Counted from the first letter of the stretch, positions 27,400 through 35,936 are shown. The stretch is DNA of 64,000 nucleotides from JACCTU01 sp963798985 (GCA_963798985.1 CAWCVL010000009.1:248001-312000), one strand, 5' to 3'. Notes: generated by a model from the letters alone, not told the origin. Made by a program: numbers and translations.

Positions 27400-28325
27400 C
27401 GCGGCCGACCTCCCCGGAGGAACACCGCGAGCGCGCGCAGCCAGTCGCCCTGCGTCGACACGACGACGTGGCGCACGCCGAGCGCGGCGAGCGTCCGCGC
27501 GAGGCCGCTGCGCTCTTGCTCTGCGGCTGCGGCGAAGCGGGAGCGAAGCTTGGCGTCGCGCGTGTCGACCCGAAGCTGGTCGCCGGTCTCGGGATCGACG
27601 AGCCAGAGGTCGCCGACGTTCGGAAGCTCCTGCTCTCGCGGATCGCGGATCTCGACCGCAATCACGTCGTGGCGGCCGGCGAGCTGCAGCATCGGCCCGC
27701 GCCAGTCGAACGGCCCGCGAAAGTCCGAGACGACGACGACGAGCGACCGCTGTCGCGCCAAAGCGCCCGCACGCAGGAACGCCTCGCCGAGCGACGTTGC
27801 GCCACGCGACTCGTTCGCCTCGTCCGCGCGTAGCGTGCGCAGCAGGCCGATCAGCCCACCGCGCCCCTGACGGGGCGGCTCTGATCGCGGGTCAGCTCCG
27901 CCGAACGTCACGATCCCGAGGCGATTGCCGCGCCTGGTCGCGACGTGGCCGATTGCCAGCGCAACACCTTCTGCGACGTCGGCCTTGCGCCGGTCGGCGG
28001 TGCCGAACTGCATCGAGGGCGACGTGTCGAGCACGAGCCACGTCACCATCACGCGCTCGGCGAGCTGCACCCGCACGTGGGCCTGCCCCGTCCGTGCGGT
28101 GACGTTCCAGTCGAGCTGCCGCGGGTCGTCGCCCGGTGCGTACGGCCGGATCTGCGCGAGCTCGGTGCCCGCGCCGAGCAGCGACGAGCGGTAGTCACCG
28201 GCGAGCATCCCTTCGACGCGTCGCCCGATCGTGACGTCGAGCGCACGGAGCAGCGCGTCCGGCATCGCGCCAGGCCCTGGGCGGTCCGGCGTGGGCTCGG
28301 CGCGCAGTGCGCGGAGGATCGTCAC
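27396..28325 (-). CDS. DUF58 domain protein
   Basis: A 309-residue cytoplasmic DUF58 protein. The family signature is visible as LLGAGTELAQIRPYAPGDDPRQLDWN (cited here by its core YAPGDDPRQLDWNVTAR), followed by a VWA-like fold with WLVLDTSPSMQFGT, GIVTFGG and VVVVSDFRGP. DUF58 proteins almost always accompany MoxR ATPases and membrane VWA proteins and are thought to act as adaptor subunits. ATG 28325 overlaps the moxR stop and its end overlaps the next VWA gene, both by 4 bp. Confidence 0.93.
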   Translation of the reverse strand: MTILRALRAEPTPDRPGPGAMPDALLRALDVTIGRRVEGMLAGDYRSSLLGAGTELAQIRPYAPGDDPRQLDWNVTARTGQAHVRVQLAERVMVTWLVLDTSPSMQFGTADRRKADVAEGVALAIGHVATRRGNRLGIVTFGGADPRSEPPRQGRGGLIGLLRTLRADEANESRGATSLGEAFLRAGALARQRSLVVVVSDFRGPFDWRGPMLQLAGRHDVIAVEIRDPREQELPNVGDLWLVDPETGDQLRVDTRDAKLRSRFAAAAEQERSGLARTLAALGVRHVVVSTQGDWLRALAVFLRGGRPR

Positions 28326-29320
28326 GCGGCGCTCATCCGTCCGAGGTCGAGCTGTGGCAGCGGCACGGTCGCCAGCACGCTCTCGAGGATGCTGTCGGCG
28401 GTCACCCCCTCGGCAAGCGCCTGGTAGGTGAGCACGAGCCGGTGGCGAAGCGCGTCCTTCGTCAGCGCCTGCACGTCTTCGGCGAGCACGTAGTCGCGAC
28501 CGCGGACGACCGCGAGCGCGCGCGCCGCCTGCACGATGCTGATCGGGCCGCGCGGGCTGACGCCGTACGCGACGTAGTCGCGGAGGTTGTCGACCGGCTG
28601 TCGCGTCGCGGTCGCGACGTCCACCGCGTAGCTGATCAGCGACGGGTCGACGTACACCTGGCGCACCGTCTCCTGAAGTGCCTTCAGCTCGTCGAGCGTC
28701 AGCGCCTGCCGGAGCTCCGGAGCTTCCTCGAGCTGCCGCTGCACGATCGTCAACTCCTCGTCGTGCTCGGGGTAGCCGATCAGCACCTTGAGCATGAAGC
28801 GGTCGACCTGCGCCTCGGGCAGCGGGTACGTGCCCTCGGACTCGATCGGGTTCTGCGTCGCCATCACCAAGAACGGCGAAGGAACAGGGAACGTCCCGTG
28901 GCCGATCGTCACCTGGCGCTCCTGCATCACCTCGAGCAGCGCCGACTGCACCTTCGCCGGCGCGCGGTTGATCTCGTCCGCGAGCAGGAAGTTGCAGAAG
29001 ACCGGGCCGAGCTCCGTGTCGAACGAGCCGGCGTCGGGCCGGAAGATCCTCGTACCGATGAGGTCGGAGGGGACGAGGTCGGGCGTGAACTGAATGCGCG
29101 AGAACGTCCCGCCGAGCACGCTCGCAGCGGTCTTGATCGTCAGCGTCTTCGCCAGGCCGGGCACGCCCTCGAGCAGGAGGTGGCCCTGGGAGAGCAGGCA
29201 GACGAGCACCCGCTCGAGCATTGCGTCCTGGCCGGCGATCACCCGGCGGATCTCGAACAGGGCTTGCTCGAGCCGCTCCTTCGCCTCGGCGGGGGTCGGT
29301 GCGGTTGCCTCTGCGGCCAC
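28322..29320 (-). CDS. moxR: MoxR-family AAA+ ATPase
   Basis: A 332-residue MoxR ATPase. Walker A is GVPGLAKT, Walker B LLADEINRAP, sensor 1 MATQNPIESEGTYPLPEAQ, and the family block LDRFMLK/VSPRGPISIVQAAR follows (here QVDRFMLKVLIGYPEHDE). GTG 29320 is preceded by AGAAGGAG with eight-base spacing. It heads the five-gene operon and probably powers a chaperone-like activity with DUF58 and VWA partners. The frame is clean over its full length. A second, heavily indel-damaged MoxR is at 54.2-55.2 kb. Confidence 0.95.
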   Translation of the reverse strand: MAAEATAPTPAEAKERLEQALFEIRRVIAGQDAMLERVLVCLLSQGHLLLEGVPGLAKTLTIKTAASVLGGTFSRIQFTPDLVPSDLIGTRIFRPDAGSFDTELGPVFCNFLLADEINRAPAKVQSALLEVMQERQVTIGHGTFPVPSPFLVMATQNPIESEGTYPLPEAQVDRFMLKVLIGYPEHDEELTIVQRQLEEAPELRQALTLDELKALQETVRQVYVDPSLISYAVDVATATRQPVDNLRDYVAYGVSPRGPISIVQAARALAVVRGRDYVLAEDVQALTKDALRHRLVLTYQALAEGVTADSILESVLATVPLPQLDLGRMSAA

Positions 29321-29370
29321 GGCGGCGCTCCTTCTGGTCGAGGGGGAGCCCCTAAAGGAACCAGAAGAAG

Positions 29371-30603
29371 CTAAGACTTGGCTGAGAGAACGCTTAGACC
29401 GAGCAGGCCGGCGAGGCTCTCGCGGTCGCCGACGAGGCCCGCGAGCGCGTCGAGCGACTCGTCGACCGCCCTCGCGAAGCGCTCCGGGCCGCCGAAGCGC
29501 TCCAGGGTCTCGGGCGGCAGGAACTTGAGCAGGAGCGCGGACGTCCCGGGCGGGAGCGCCGCGAAGTGGACGGTCAGGATCCCGTGGTCGCGGAGCAGCA
29601 ACATCGCGAGCGCTGCCGTGGCCTCGTACGGCACCAAGTAACACTGTGTTACTTGAAGGCCGGCTCTGGCTGCGGCCTCGGCCAGGACGTCCTCGCCCTC
29701 GAGCTTGACGGCGACCGGCGTTCGCACGGCCCACGGGAACCGCGTCTCGAGGGCGTCCGCCAGCGCCATCGTCGAGTCGACGAGCTCGCGCACACGCTCG
29801 GGCCGGTACTGCTCGAGCGAGTGGACGACCGCGGGGTAGAGCATCGGCCGCGCCTCGAGGCCGAGCTCGACGCCGCGGGCGCGGATCCGCCCGACGAGCT
29901 CCGCGCGCCCGGCGAGGAGGCCGAGGCGCGGCCCCGTCGTGCCGTACTTGTCGAGGCCCGTCGCGCCCGCGACCGCGCCGAGCTCGAGCGTCCGCGGCTG
30001 GCCGAAGACCGCGGGGCCGACCCGCGCGCCGCCGGCGTCGTCGACGAACAGCGGCAGGCCGCGGCGCTCCGTCTCGGCGACGATCGCCTCGAGCTCGTCG
30101 GCGCCGAGCGCCTCGTACGAGACCGCGAGCCGCGTCAGCACGACGAGCTGCGGATCGCGGTCGAGGTGGGCCGCGAACTCGTCGTAGCCGGTGGTGTCGA
30201 GCAGCTCGCCGCCCGCCAGCTTCACCGCGCGCACGACGACGGGGTGCGAGTAGCGCGCGGAGACGCCGAGCACGGTGTCGCCCGGCCGGACGAGGATCTG
30301 CATCGCCGCGACGATCGCCGCGGTCAGCCGGTTCGCGACGAAGACGTCGTCGCGCCCGGGCTCGCCGCCGAGGTGCTCGAGCGCGAGCTCGGTCAGCCGC
30401 TCGCCGAACAGTGCCGGCGCGAGGTCGTCGTCGAGCACCGACTCGTCGGCGCCGCCGAGGTCGAGCGAGCGCTCGAGCCCGGTGAAGTTGAAGAGCGTGC
30501 CGTCGCCGTGCCGGCGCTCGACGATGCGCCACGCGGCGCGCAGCTTCGCCATGTCCGCCGCGGTGTCGGGCAGCAGGCTGCCGCGCTCGTACGGGAGGCT
30601 CAC
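29371..30603 (-). CDS. PLP-dependent fold-type I enzyme, SelA-like/beta-eliminating lyase family
   Basis: A 410-residue enzyme of the PLP fold-type I class. Landmarks are DVFVANRLTAAIVAAMQIL, the Asp pair contacting PLP in LFVDDAGGARVG, and a lysine in TGLDKYGTTGPRLGLLAG that resembles the SelA active-site region (DKLLGGPQAG). That suggests a SelA-like lyase/transferase or a beta-eliminating lyase, not a classical aminotransferase. It starts inside the stop of an amino-acid ABC permease (ATGA), so the product likely acts on the imported amino acid. A SelA role itself is unlikely without other selenocysteine genes here. Confidence 0.7.
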   Translation of the reverse strand: MSLPYERGSLLPDTAADMAKLRAAWRIVERRHGDGTLFNFTGLERSLDLGGADESVLDDDLAPALFGERLTELALEHLGGEPGRDDVFVANRLTAAIVAAMQILVRPGDTVLGVSARYSHPVVVRAVKLAGGELLDTTGYDEFAAHLDRDPQLVVLTRLAVSYEALGADELEAIVAETERRGLPLFVDDAGGARVGPAVFGQPRTLELGAVAGATGLDKYGTTGPRLGLLAGRAELVGRIRARGVELGLEARPMLYPAVVHSLEQYRPERVRELVDSTMALADALETRFPWAVRTPVAVKLEGEDVLAEAAARAGLQVTQCYLVPYEATAALAMLLLRDHGILTVHFAALPPGTSALLLKFLPPETLERFGGPERFARAVDESLDALAGLVGDRESLAGLLGLSVLSAKS

Positions 30604-31286
30604 GCGACCAGCTTACGTTCGAGGTACGCCGCGAGCCGCGTCAGCGGGAAGCAGATCAGGAAGAACACGACCATGACCGCGCCATAGATCTCGATCGCGT
30701 GGATCTCGAAGCTCCCCGACGGCGGCGGCGCGGCCAGCCGCTCGACCGACCGCTCCGCGGACTCGAGCAGCTCGTTGGCGCCGATCACCTGCGCGAGCGT
30801 CGAGTTCAGGATGATCCCGACGAGCAGGCTGACGAGCGGCGGGATCAGGCGCCGAAGCGCCTGCGGGAGGATCACGTACACGTGCCTGCCGACCCAGCCG
30901 AAGCCGAGCGCGGACGCCGCTTCGTGCTGCTCCCGCGGGATCGACTGCACCGCGCCGCGCGTCGCCTCGGCGACCTGCGCGCTTCCCCACAGCGTCAAGC
31001 CGATCGTCGCGGCGGTGAACGGGTCGAACTCGAACTGGTCGGCGATCAGCGGGCCAAGGAAGAAGATCATGAAGAGCGTCACGATGATCGGCAGCCCTCG
31101 CCAGACCTCGATGTAGAAGCGGATCAGCGCGCGGGTCGGCCAGAAGCGGATCGTGAGCAGCGTGCCGAGCACGACGCCGATCACCGTGCTCGCGACAACC
31201 GAGATCACGGCGATCCGAAGCGTGCCCCTCAGGCCCTCCTGGAACATGTAGCGCGCAACGGGCTCGACCCAGTCGGGAAGGCTCAC
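30600..31286 (-). CDS. Polar amino acid ABC transporter permease (second subunit)
   Basis: A 228-residue HisM/GlnP-type permease. Blocks: SVVASTVIGVVLGTLL, RFYIEVWRGLPIIVTLFMIFF (the ERGxP-like entry appears as VWRGLP), and the EAA loop region ALGFGWVGRHVYVILPQALRRLIPPL. GTG 31286 follows the TAG of the first permease gene directly. Together they form the heteromeric membrane channel. Its end overlaps the PLP enzyme gene by 4 bp. Confidence 0.92.
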   Translation of the reverse strand: MSLPDWVEPVARYMFQEGLRGTLRIAVISVVASTVIGVVLGTLLTIRFWPTRALIRFYIEVWRGLPIIVTLFMIFFLGPLIADQFEFDPFTAATIGLTLWGSAQVAEATRGAVQSIPREQHEAASALGFGWVGRHVYVILPQALRRLIPPLVSLLVGIILNSTLAQVIGANELLESAERSVERLAAPPPSGSFEIHAIEIYGAVMVVFFLICFPLTRLAAYLERKLVA

Positions 31287-31979
31287 CTAGCGCTCCTCGG
31301 GCAGTGCCAGATGTGTCTCGAGCTGGCGGATGGCGAAGGAGAGCGACCAGACGAGCGTGAGGTAGACGACGGCGAGCACGGTGAACGTCTCGGCGGTCTC
31401 GAGCGTCAGGGCGTTTACCTGCAGCGCGACGGTGGTCAGCTCCGGGTAACTGATCACGTAGAGCAGCGCGGTGTTCTTCAGGACCGCGATGTACGTGTTG
31501 ATCGACGATGGGAGAGCGATCCGGCCGCCGATCGGAAGCGTCACGTTGAAGAAGGTCGCGAGCCTGCTGAACCCGAGCGCGAGCCCTGCCTCGCGGAAGC
31601 GGTGCGGGACGGCTTCGAAGCCGGCGCGGAAGTTCTCGGTGTTGAACGCGCCGCCCCAGATCATCACCGAGAGCCAGGCGACGGTGAAGGCGTCGAGCCG
31701 CACGCCCGGCCAGGGTCCGATCGGCTGCGGCAGCGCGAAGTAGAGGAAGAAGATCTGGACGAGGATCGGCGTGTTCCGGACGACCTCGACGTAGACCCCA
31801 GCGATCTGGCTGAGGACCGGGACCCTGTGCGCACGCGCCGCGCCGAGCACCGCGCCGATCACGAAGGCGCCGACGATCGCGATCGCCGACACGAGGAGCG
31901 TCCGGCCGAGACCTTTGAGCAGCGGCTCCCAGTTCTCGGAGACGAACGACCAGAGGTCGTACGTGATCCCGACGACCAT
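31287..31979 (-). CDS. Polar amino acid ABC transporter permease (first subunit)
   Basis: A 230-residue HisQ/GlnP-type permease. Visible family elements are VSAIAIVGAFVIGAVLG, VYVEVVRNTPILVQIFFLYFA, and the EAA loop AGLALGFSRLATFFNVTLPIGGRIALP. Four or five helices are predicted. It is separated from the upstream binding-protein gene by 50 bases carrying a perfect 12-bp hairpin, and it is immediately followed by its partner permease. Confidence 0.93.
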   Translation of the reverse strand: MVVGITYDLWSFVSENWEPLLKGLGRTLLVSAIAIVGAFVIGAVLGAARAHRVPVLSQIAGVYVEVVRNTPILVQIFFLYFALPQPIGPWPGVRLDAFTVAWLSVMIWGGAFNTENFRAGFEAVPHRFREAGLALGFSRLATFFNVTLPIGGRIALPSSINTYIAVLKNTALLYVISYPELTTVALQVNALTLETAETFTVLAVVYLTLVWSLSFAIRQLETHLALPEER

Positions 31980-31986
31980 CTAGCAG

Positions 31987-32015
31987 GGGAGCGGCCGCAC
32001 CGCGCGGCCGCTCCC
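31987..32015 (-). terminator. Intra-operon hairpin between binding protein and permease genes
   Basis: Perfect 12-bp arms GGGAGCGGCCGC (31987-31998) and GCGGCCGCTCCC (32004-32015) enclose a five-base loop, immediately after the binding-protein stop. No T run follows. Hairpins in this position in importer operons are known to stabilise or attenuate mRNA so the binding protein exceeds the permeases; that function is inferred here. Confidence 0.7.
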
Positions 32016-32029
32016 GTCCCTCGTCTTCG

Positions 32030-32948
32030 CTACGGGCAGACCGTCTCCACCGCAGGCGCGGACGCCGGCGCGTAGCCGAAGGTCGCCTTCGGGCGCAGGA
32101 TGTTCTTCGAGAATGCAGGCACGAAGCGCGCCGGCACGTTGTTGCGCAGGATCTGCATGAACTGATCCTTCTGCTTCATGAGCGTGAGCCGGGAGTTCAC
32201 CCAGCTCGTGAGTGCGGTGTTCCCCTGCCTGATCCCGATCCCGTACGGGAGAAAGAGGAACAGGTCGTTCGTCAGCTTCGAGTTCGGGTCGGCGGCTGCG
32301 ATCCCGACGAGCACCGTGTCGTCGAACATGATCGTGTCCGCGCGGCCCTGGTTGAACGCGATCGCGGCGTTCGTGAAGTTGTCCGTCACGATCAGGTTCG
32401 TGCTCGTGAAGCACTTCCGGACCCAGCGGTCGTAGATCGAGCCGCTCGTGGTCACGACCGTGCGGCCGCCCAGGTTGCCAAGGCCGTTGATCGGCGAGTT
32501 GTTCTTGACGAGCAGCCGGCCCGTCGCCTGGTAGTACGCACGCGAGAAGTCGATCCGCGTGTCTCGGTCGCGCGTGTAGGTGAACGTTGCGATCACCATG
32601 TCCACCCGGCCCGTCGTCAACGACGGCTCACGCGCCGGGGTCGGCGTGCAGACGAAGCTGACCCGGTTCGGCCGACCGAATGCGTAGCGCGAGAACCAGC
32701 GAGCGACCTCGACGTCGAAGCCGGCGTTCTCGCCACGAACGTTGATGTAGCCGAACGGCGGCGCGTCGCACTTGACGCCGATCACGAAGCGCTTGCGCTG
32801 CCCTGATGTTCGACGGCAGCGCCGGGAGCTTCGCGTTCTGCGCGACGGGCGACGCCGGAGCCGACCCTGATGTGGCCGCAACTCCGAGCGTGGTCACCAC
32901 CGCAGCCGCGACGGTCGCAAGGACCATCACGACGATGAGCTTCTTCAT
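32030..32948 (-). CDS. Amino acid ABC transporter substrate-binding protein (one frameshift)
   Basis: A family 3 extracellular binding protein. From ATG 32948 a signal peptide (MKKLIVVMVLATVAAAVVTT) leads to a linker; an indel near 32803 shifts the frame, after which the lobes read FVIGVKCDAPPFGYINV, GFDVEVARWFSRYAFG, RVDMVIATFTYTRDRDTRID, and GRADTIMFDDTVLVG. The YT-RDRDTRIDFS block is the classic amino-acid-binding signature (TITxxRxxxxDFS). About 300 residues, normal. The ATG overlaps the ATPase stop (ATGA). Confidence 0.9.
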
Positions 32949-33757
32949 CCAACCCCTCCTTGTGCCTCGATTGACAACTCCTCCAGTGAATCCGCCAGCT
33001 GGAGAGTGCGGCGCAGGAACCTCCGCGTCCTCTCCTCTCTAGGACGATCGAGCACGTCGAGAGGTTTGCCCTCCTCGACGATCCGCCCTTCGTCCATGAA
33101 GATCAAACGGTCGCCCACCTCGCGGGCGAACTGCATCTCGTGGGTGACGACCAGCATCGTCATCCCGCCGCGGGCCAGGTCGCGCATCACGACGAGCACC
33201 TCGCCGACGAGCTCCGGGTCGAGCGCGGACGTGACCTCGTCGAAGAGCATCACGTGCGGGCGCATCACGAGCGCGCGCGCGATCGCGACCCGCTGCTGCT
33301 GACCACCCGAGAGCTGGTGCGGGTAGCTGCGCGCCTTGTCCTCCAGCCCGACCCGCGCGAGCAGCTCGTGCGCGCGCTGCTCCGCCTCGGCGCGCGGCAT
33401 CTTCTTGATCCTTCGCGCGGCGAGCGTCAGGTTGTCGATCACGCGCAGATGCGGGAAGAGGTTGAACTGCTGGAAGACGATCCCGATGCGCTGCCGTACG
33501 TCCGGCAGCGATACGCCCTTTGCCGTGAGCTCCTCACCCTCGAAGTAGATGCGGCCGCTGTCGACCGGCTCGAGGAGGTTGACGCAGCGGAGCAGCGTGC
33601 TCTTGCCGCTGCCGCTCGGCCCGATCACGACGAGCACTTCGCCGGAGGCGACCTCGAGGTCGATCCCGTCGAGGACGAGATTGTCGCCGAAGCTCTTGCG
33701 CACGCTGTCGAGGCGCACGACGGGGTCGGTCGAGCTAGCCGCAAGTGGTTCCGCCAC
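32945..33757 (-). CDS. Polar amino acid ABC transporter ATP-binding protein, GlnQ-type
   Basis: A 270-residue ATPase. Walker A VIGPSGSGKSTLLRC, Q-loop GIVFQQFNLFPHLRV, signature HQLSGGQQQRVAIARAL, Walker B VMLFDEVTSALDPELVGE, H-loop MLVVTHEMQFAREV. The C-terminal RTRRFLRRTL tail is typical of GlnQ/HisP. It begins at GTG 33757 and heads the operon ATPase, binding protein, two permeases, PLP enzyme, all on the minus strand with overlapping or near-overlapping ends. Confidence 0.95.
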   Translation of the reverse strand: MAEPLAASSTDPVVRLDSVRKSFGDNLVLDGIDLEVASGEVLVVIGPSGSGKSTLLRCVNLLEPVDSGRIYFEGEELTAKGVSLPDVRQRIGIVFQQFNLFPHLRVIDNLTLAARRIKKMPRAEAEQRAHELLARVGLEDKARSYPHQLSGGQQQRVAIARALVMRPHVMLFDEVTSALDPELVGEVLVVMRDLARGGMTMLVVTHEMQFAREVGDRLIFMDEGRIVEEGKPLDVLDRPREERTRRFLRRTLQLADSLEELSIEAQGGVG

Positions 33758-33812
33758 CGCAACCTTCTACCACGGAAAGCAGGGAAGCCGCTAGCGACGG
33801 CCGGCAAGCGGT

Positions 33813-33838
33813 CGCGGATCCGCGTGAGCGGATTCGCG
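33813..33838. terminator. Hairpin between aquaporin and ABC ATPase genes
   Basis: Eleven-base arms CGCGGATCCGC (33813-33823) and GCGGATTCGCG (33828-33838), with one mismatch-type G-T pair, enclose GTGA. It sits between the aquaporin stop (33855) and the ATPase start (33757), so it plausibly ends the aquaporin transcript; no T run is present on that side, although ATTT follows on the plus strand. Confidence 0.5.
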
Positions 33839-33854
33839 ATTTGCGCCTCCCCAA

Positions 33855-34586
33855 CTACGAGAGCGCGGCTTCGCCCGGGCGCGGCTCGTCGAGGCCGCTC
33901 GCGGCCTCGCCGACGACCGGAACCACAGGTCCGCGCAGGTACAGGAACTCGTAGAGCAGCGCGGCGAGGCCGCCGCCGGCGAGCGGGCCGACCCAGTAGA
34001 CCCACCAGTCGGACCACAGGTTCTGCACGAGCTCGGGGCCGAACGCGCGCGCCGGGTTCATCGCGGCGCCCGTGAGCGGTCCGCCCATGAGGACGTCGAA
34101 CGTGATCGTCAGCCCGATCGCGAGCCCGGCGATCGACTTGAAGGCGCCGCCCGGGTCGGCAGCAGTCGCGAACACGACCCACACGAGGAAGAAGGTGAGG
34201 ATCGCCTCGGTGAGCACTGCTGGGCCGAGGTCGACGGCCTCGTTGACCACCGGCACGCCGTTGTCGAGGTTCGCCTGGGCGGGGAAGATGAAACGGAGCG
34301 CAAGCGAGGCGATCGTCGCCGCGAGCAACTGCGTGAACCAGTACGCCGCGGCCAGCGGGAGCCCCATCCTCCGGGTGACGACGAAACCGAAGGTGACCGC
34401 CGGGTTGAAGTGCCCGCCCGAGATGTGGCCCACCGCGGAGGCCATCACCGCGATCACGAGCCCGTGCGCGAGCGCGATCGGGAGCAGTTGACCGCCGGAG
34501 AAGAGGATCGAGCCCACCCCGATGAAGATCAGCGCGAACGTGCCCACGAACTCGGCCACCGCGCGGCGGAACCAGTCGATCGGCAC
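33855..34586 (-). CDS. Aquaporin / MIP family channel
   Basis: A 243-residue six-helix channel with both half-helix motifs: ISGGHFNPAVTFGF and GAAMNPARAFGPEL. These NPA boxes line the pore that passes water or small solutes. The residue after the second box (Arg in NPAR) is conserved. The protein is nearer to water-type AqpZ than to glycerol facilitators in spacing, but selectivity is not proven. Unbroken frame; the start ATG 34586 is 48 bases from the divergent zinc-ribbon gene. Confidence 0.9.
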   Translation of the reverse strand: MPIDWFRRAVAEFVGTFALIFIGVGSILFSGGQLLPIALAHGLVIAVMASAVGHISGGHFNPAVTFGFVVTRRMGLPLAAAYWFTQLLAATIASLALRFIFPAQANLDNGVPVVNEAVDLGPAVLTEAILTFFLVWVVFATAADPGGAFKSIAGLAIGLTITFDVLMGGPLTGAAMNPARAFGPELVQNLWSDWWVYWVGPLAGGGLAALLYEFLYLRGPVVPVVGEAASGLDEPRPGEAALS

Positions 34587-34634
34587 AGCGCAAGGCTAGA
34601 AAGCGCGTCGGACAGACTTTGCTAGCTTGGCAAC

Positions 34635-34796
34635 GTGGCCCAGCCGGCAGAAACCAGCTCGCACGAGGTCACCTGCCCTCACTGCAAGAAGTCGTTCGAA
34701 GCGGCGCTCCTCGAAGGAAACGCCGAGCGTTACAACGGCTTCAAGTGCCCGCACTGCCGCCTGTTCGTCCCGCTCGAGCGGGCCAAGCGTCTCTAG
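34635..34796 (+). CDS. 53-aa zinc-ribbon protein
   Basis: From GTG 34635 the frame encodes 53 residues with two CxxC knuckles: VTCPHCKKSFEA and FKCPHCRLFVPL, the form of a minimal zinc ribbon. It ends in a basic KRL. It is too short for most gene finders. Its TAG stop (34794-34796) and the rpoD stop (34793-34795) share a CTAG. The convergent position next to the main sigma factor is intriguing, since small zinc ribbons can bind RNA polymerase, but no functional link is shown. Confidence 0.75.
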   Translation: MAQPAETSSHEVTCPHCKKSFEAALLEGNAERYNGFKCPHCRLFVPLERAKRL

Positions 34797-35887
34797 ACGC
34801 AGTCCTTCAGACCCTGCGCTTCCGGTAGGGACTCGAGCTTCTTCAGCGTGTTGTTCTCGATCTGCCGGATGCGCTCGCGCGTGACGCCGAACGCCTTCCC
34901 GACCTCCTCGAGCGTGCACGGCTGCGCGCCCGACAGCCCGAAGCGCATCTCGATCACCTTGCGCTCGCGGTCCGGGAGCGAGTCGAGCGCCCGGTCGATG
35001 TCGCCGCGCCGGAGCGACAGCGTCGCGGTGTCGTAGGGCGACTCCGCGCTCTCGTCCTCGACGAAGTCGCCGAGCTCCGACTCCTCGTCCTCGCCGATCG
35101 GCTTTTCCAAGGAGATCGGAAGCTGCGACATGCGCTGGATCTCGCGCACCTCTTCCGGCGTGATCTCGAGCTCCTCGGCGATCTCCTCCGGGCTCGGCTC
35201 ACGCCCGAGCCGCTGCACGAGCTGGCGCTCGATGTGCACGACCTTGTTCAGCTTCTCGACCATGTGCACCGGGATGCGGATCGTGCGCGCCTTGTCGGCG
35301 ATCGCACGTGTGACCGCCTGGCGGATCCACCACGTCGCGTACGTCGAGAATTTGAAGCCCTTGCGGTAGTCGAACTTCTCGACCGCTCGGATGAGGCCGA
35401 GAGAGCCCTCCTGGATCAGGTCGAGGAACGTGAGCCCCCGGCCCAGGTACGACTTCGCGATCGAGACGACGAGGCGCAGGTTTGCCTCGATCATCTGCGT
35501 CTTCGCCGACATGTCGCCGCGTTCGATCCGCTTCGCGAGGTAGACCTCCTCGTCCGCGGTCAGCAGCTGCACCTTCCCGATCTCGCGCAGGTAGAGCCGC
35601 AGCGAGTCGAGCGATGGCTCGACGGTCAGGTCGAGCTTGGGTGACACCTTCTCCTCTTCGGGCTCCGGCTGCTCGTGCGGAGGCCGCTTGTGCGTCTCGC
35701 CTTCGAGCAGCTCGACGCCGTGGTCGATCAAGTAGGTGTAGAAGTCCTCGATCTGCTCCTTGGTGAGCTCGACTTCCTCGAGCCCCGTTGCGATCTCGTC
35801 GTAGTTCAGAAACCCCTTCTCGATGCCATCCTGAACGAGCTTCTGAAGCTCCTCGACCTCAGGGAGCGCGATGTCGACGGTGAGCAT
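34793..35887 (-). CDS. rpoD: Principal RNA polymerase sigma factor (RpoD/SigA)
   Basis: A 364-residue group 1 sigma factor. A region 1.1-like acidic N-terminus (residues 1-65) is followed by region 1.2 (SLRLYLREIGKVQLLT), region 2 with the rpoD box (LDLIQEGSLGLIRAVEKFDY and FSTYATWWIRQA), region 3 (IPVHMVEKLNKV), and region 4 with LEEVGKAFGVTRERIRQIE. It directs transcription of housekeeping genes. ATG 35887 has a perfect GAGGAGG site. Upstream is a hairpin ending the asparaginase transcript. Its length and intact frame make it one of the best-supported genes here. Confidence 0.97.
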   Translation of the reverse strand: MLTVDIALPEVEELQKLVQDGIEKGFLNYDEIATGLEEVELTKEQIEDFYTYLIDHGVELLEGETHKRPPHEQPEPEEEKVSPKLDLTVEPSLDSLRLYLREIGKVQLLTADEEVYLAKRIERGDMSAKTQMIEANLRLVVSIAKSYLGRGLTFLDLIQEGSLGLIRAVEKFDYRKGFKFSTYATWWIRQAVTRAIADKARTIRIPVHMVEKLNKVVHIERQLVQRLGREPSPEEIAEELEITPEEVREIQRMSQLPISLEKPIGEDEESELGDFVEDESAESPYDTATLSLRRGDIDRALDSLPDRERKVIEMRFGLSGAQPCTLEEVGKAFGVTRERIRQIENNTLKKLESLPEAQGLKDCV

Positions 35888-35936
35888 GGACCTCCTCGCG
35901 CGGGGACGGATAAACGACGCCTATAGGCACGCAAAG

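Noticed and set aside
35915..35935. A defined rpoD promoter at the GCCTATAGGC palindrome
   Set aside because: A TATAGG-like element exists but no -35 at suitable spacing could be matched, so it is only mentioned with the hairpin.
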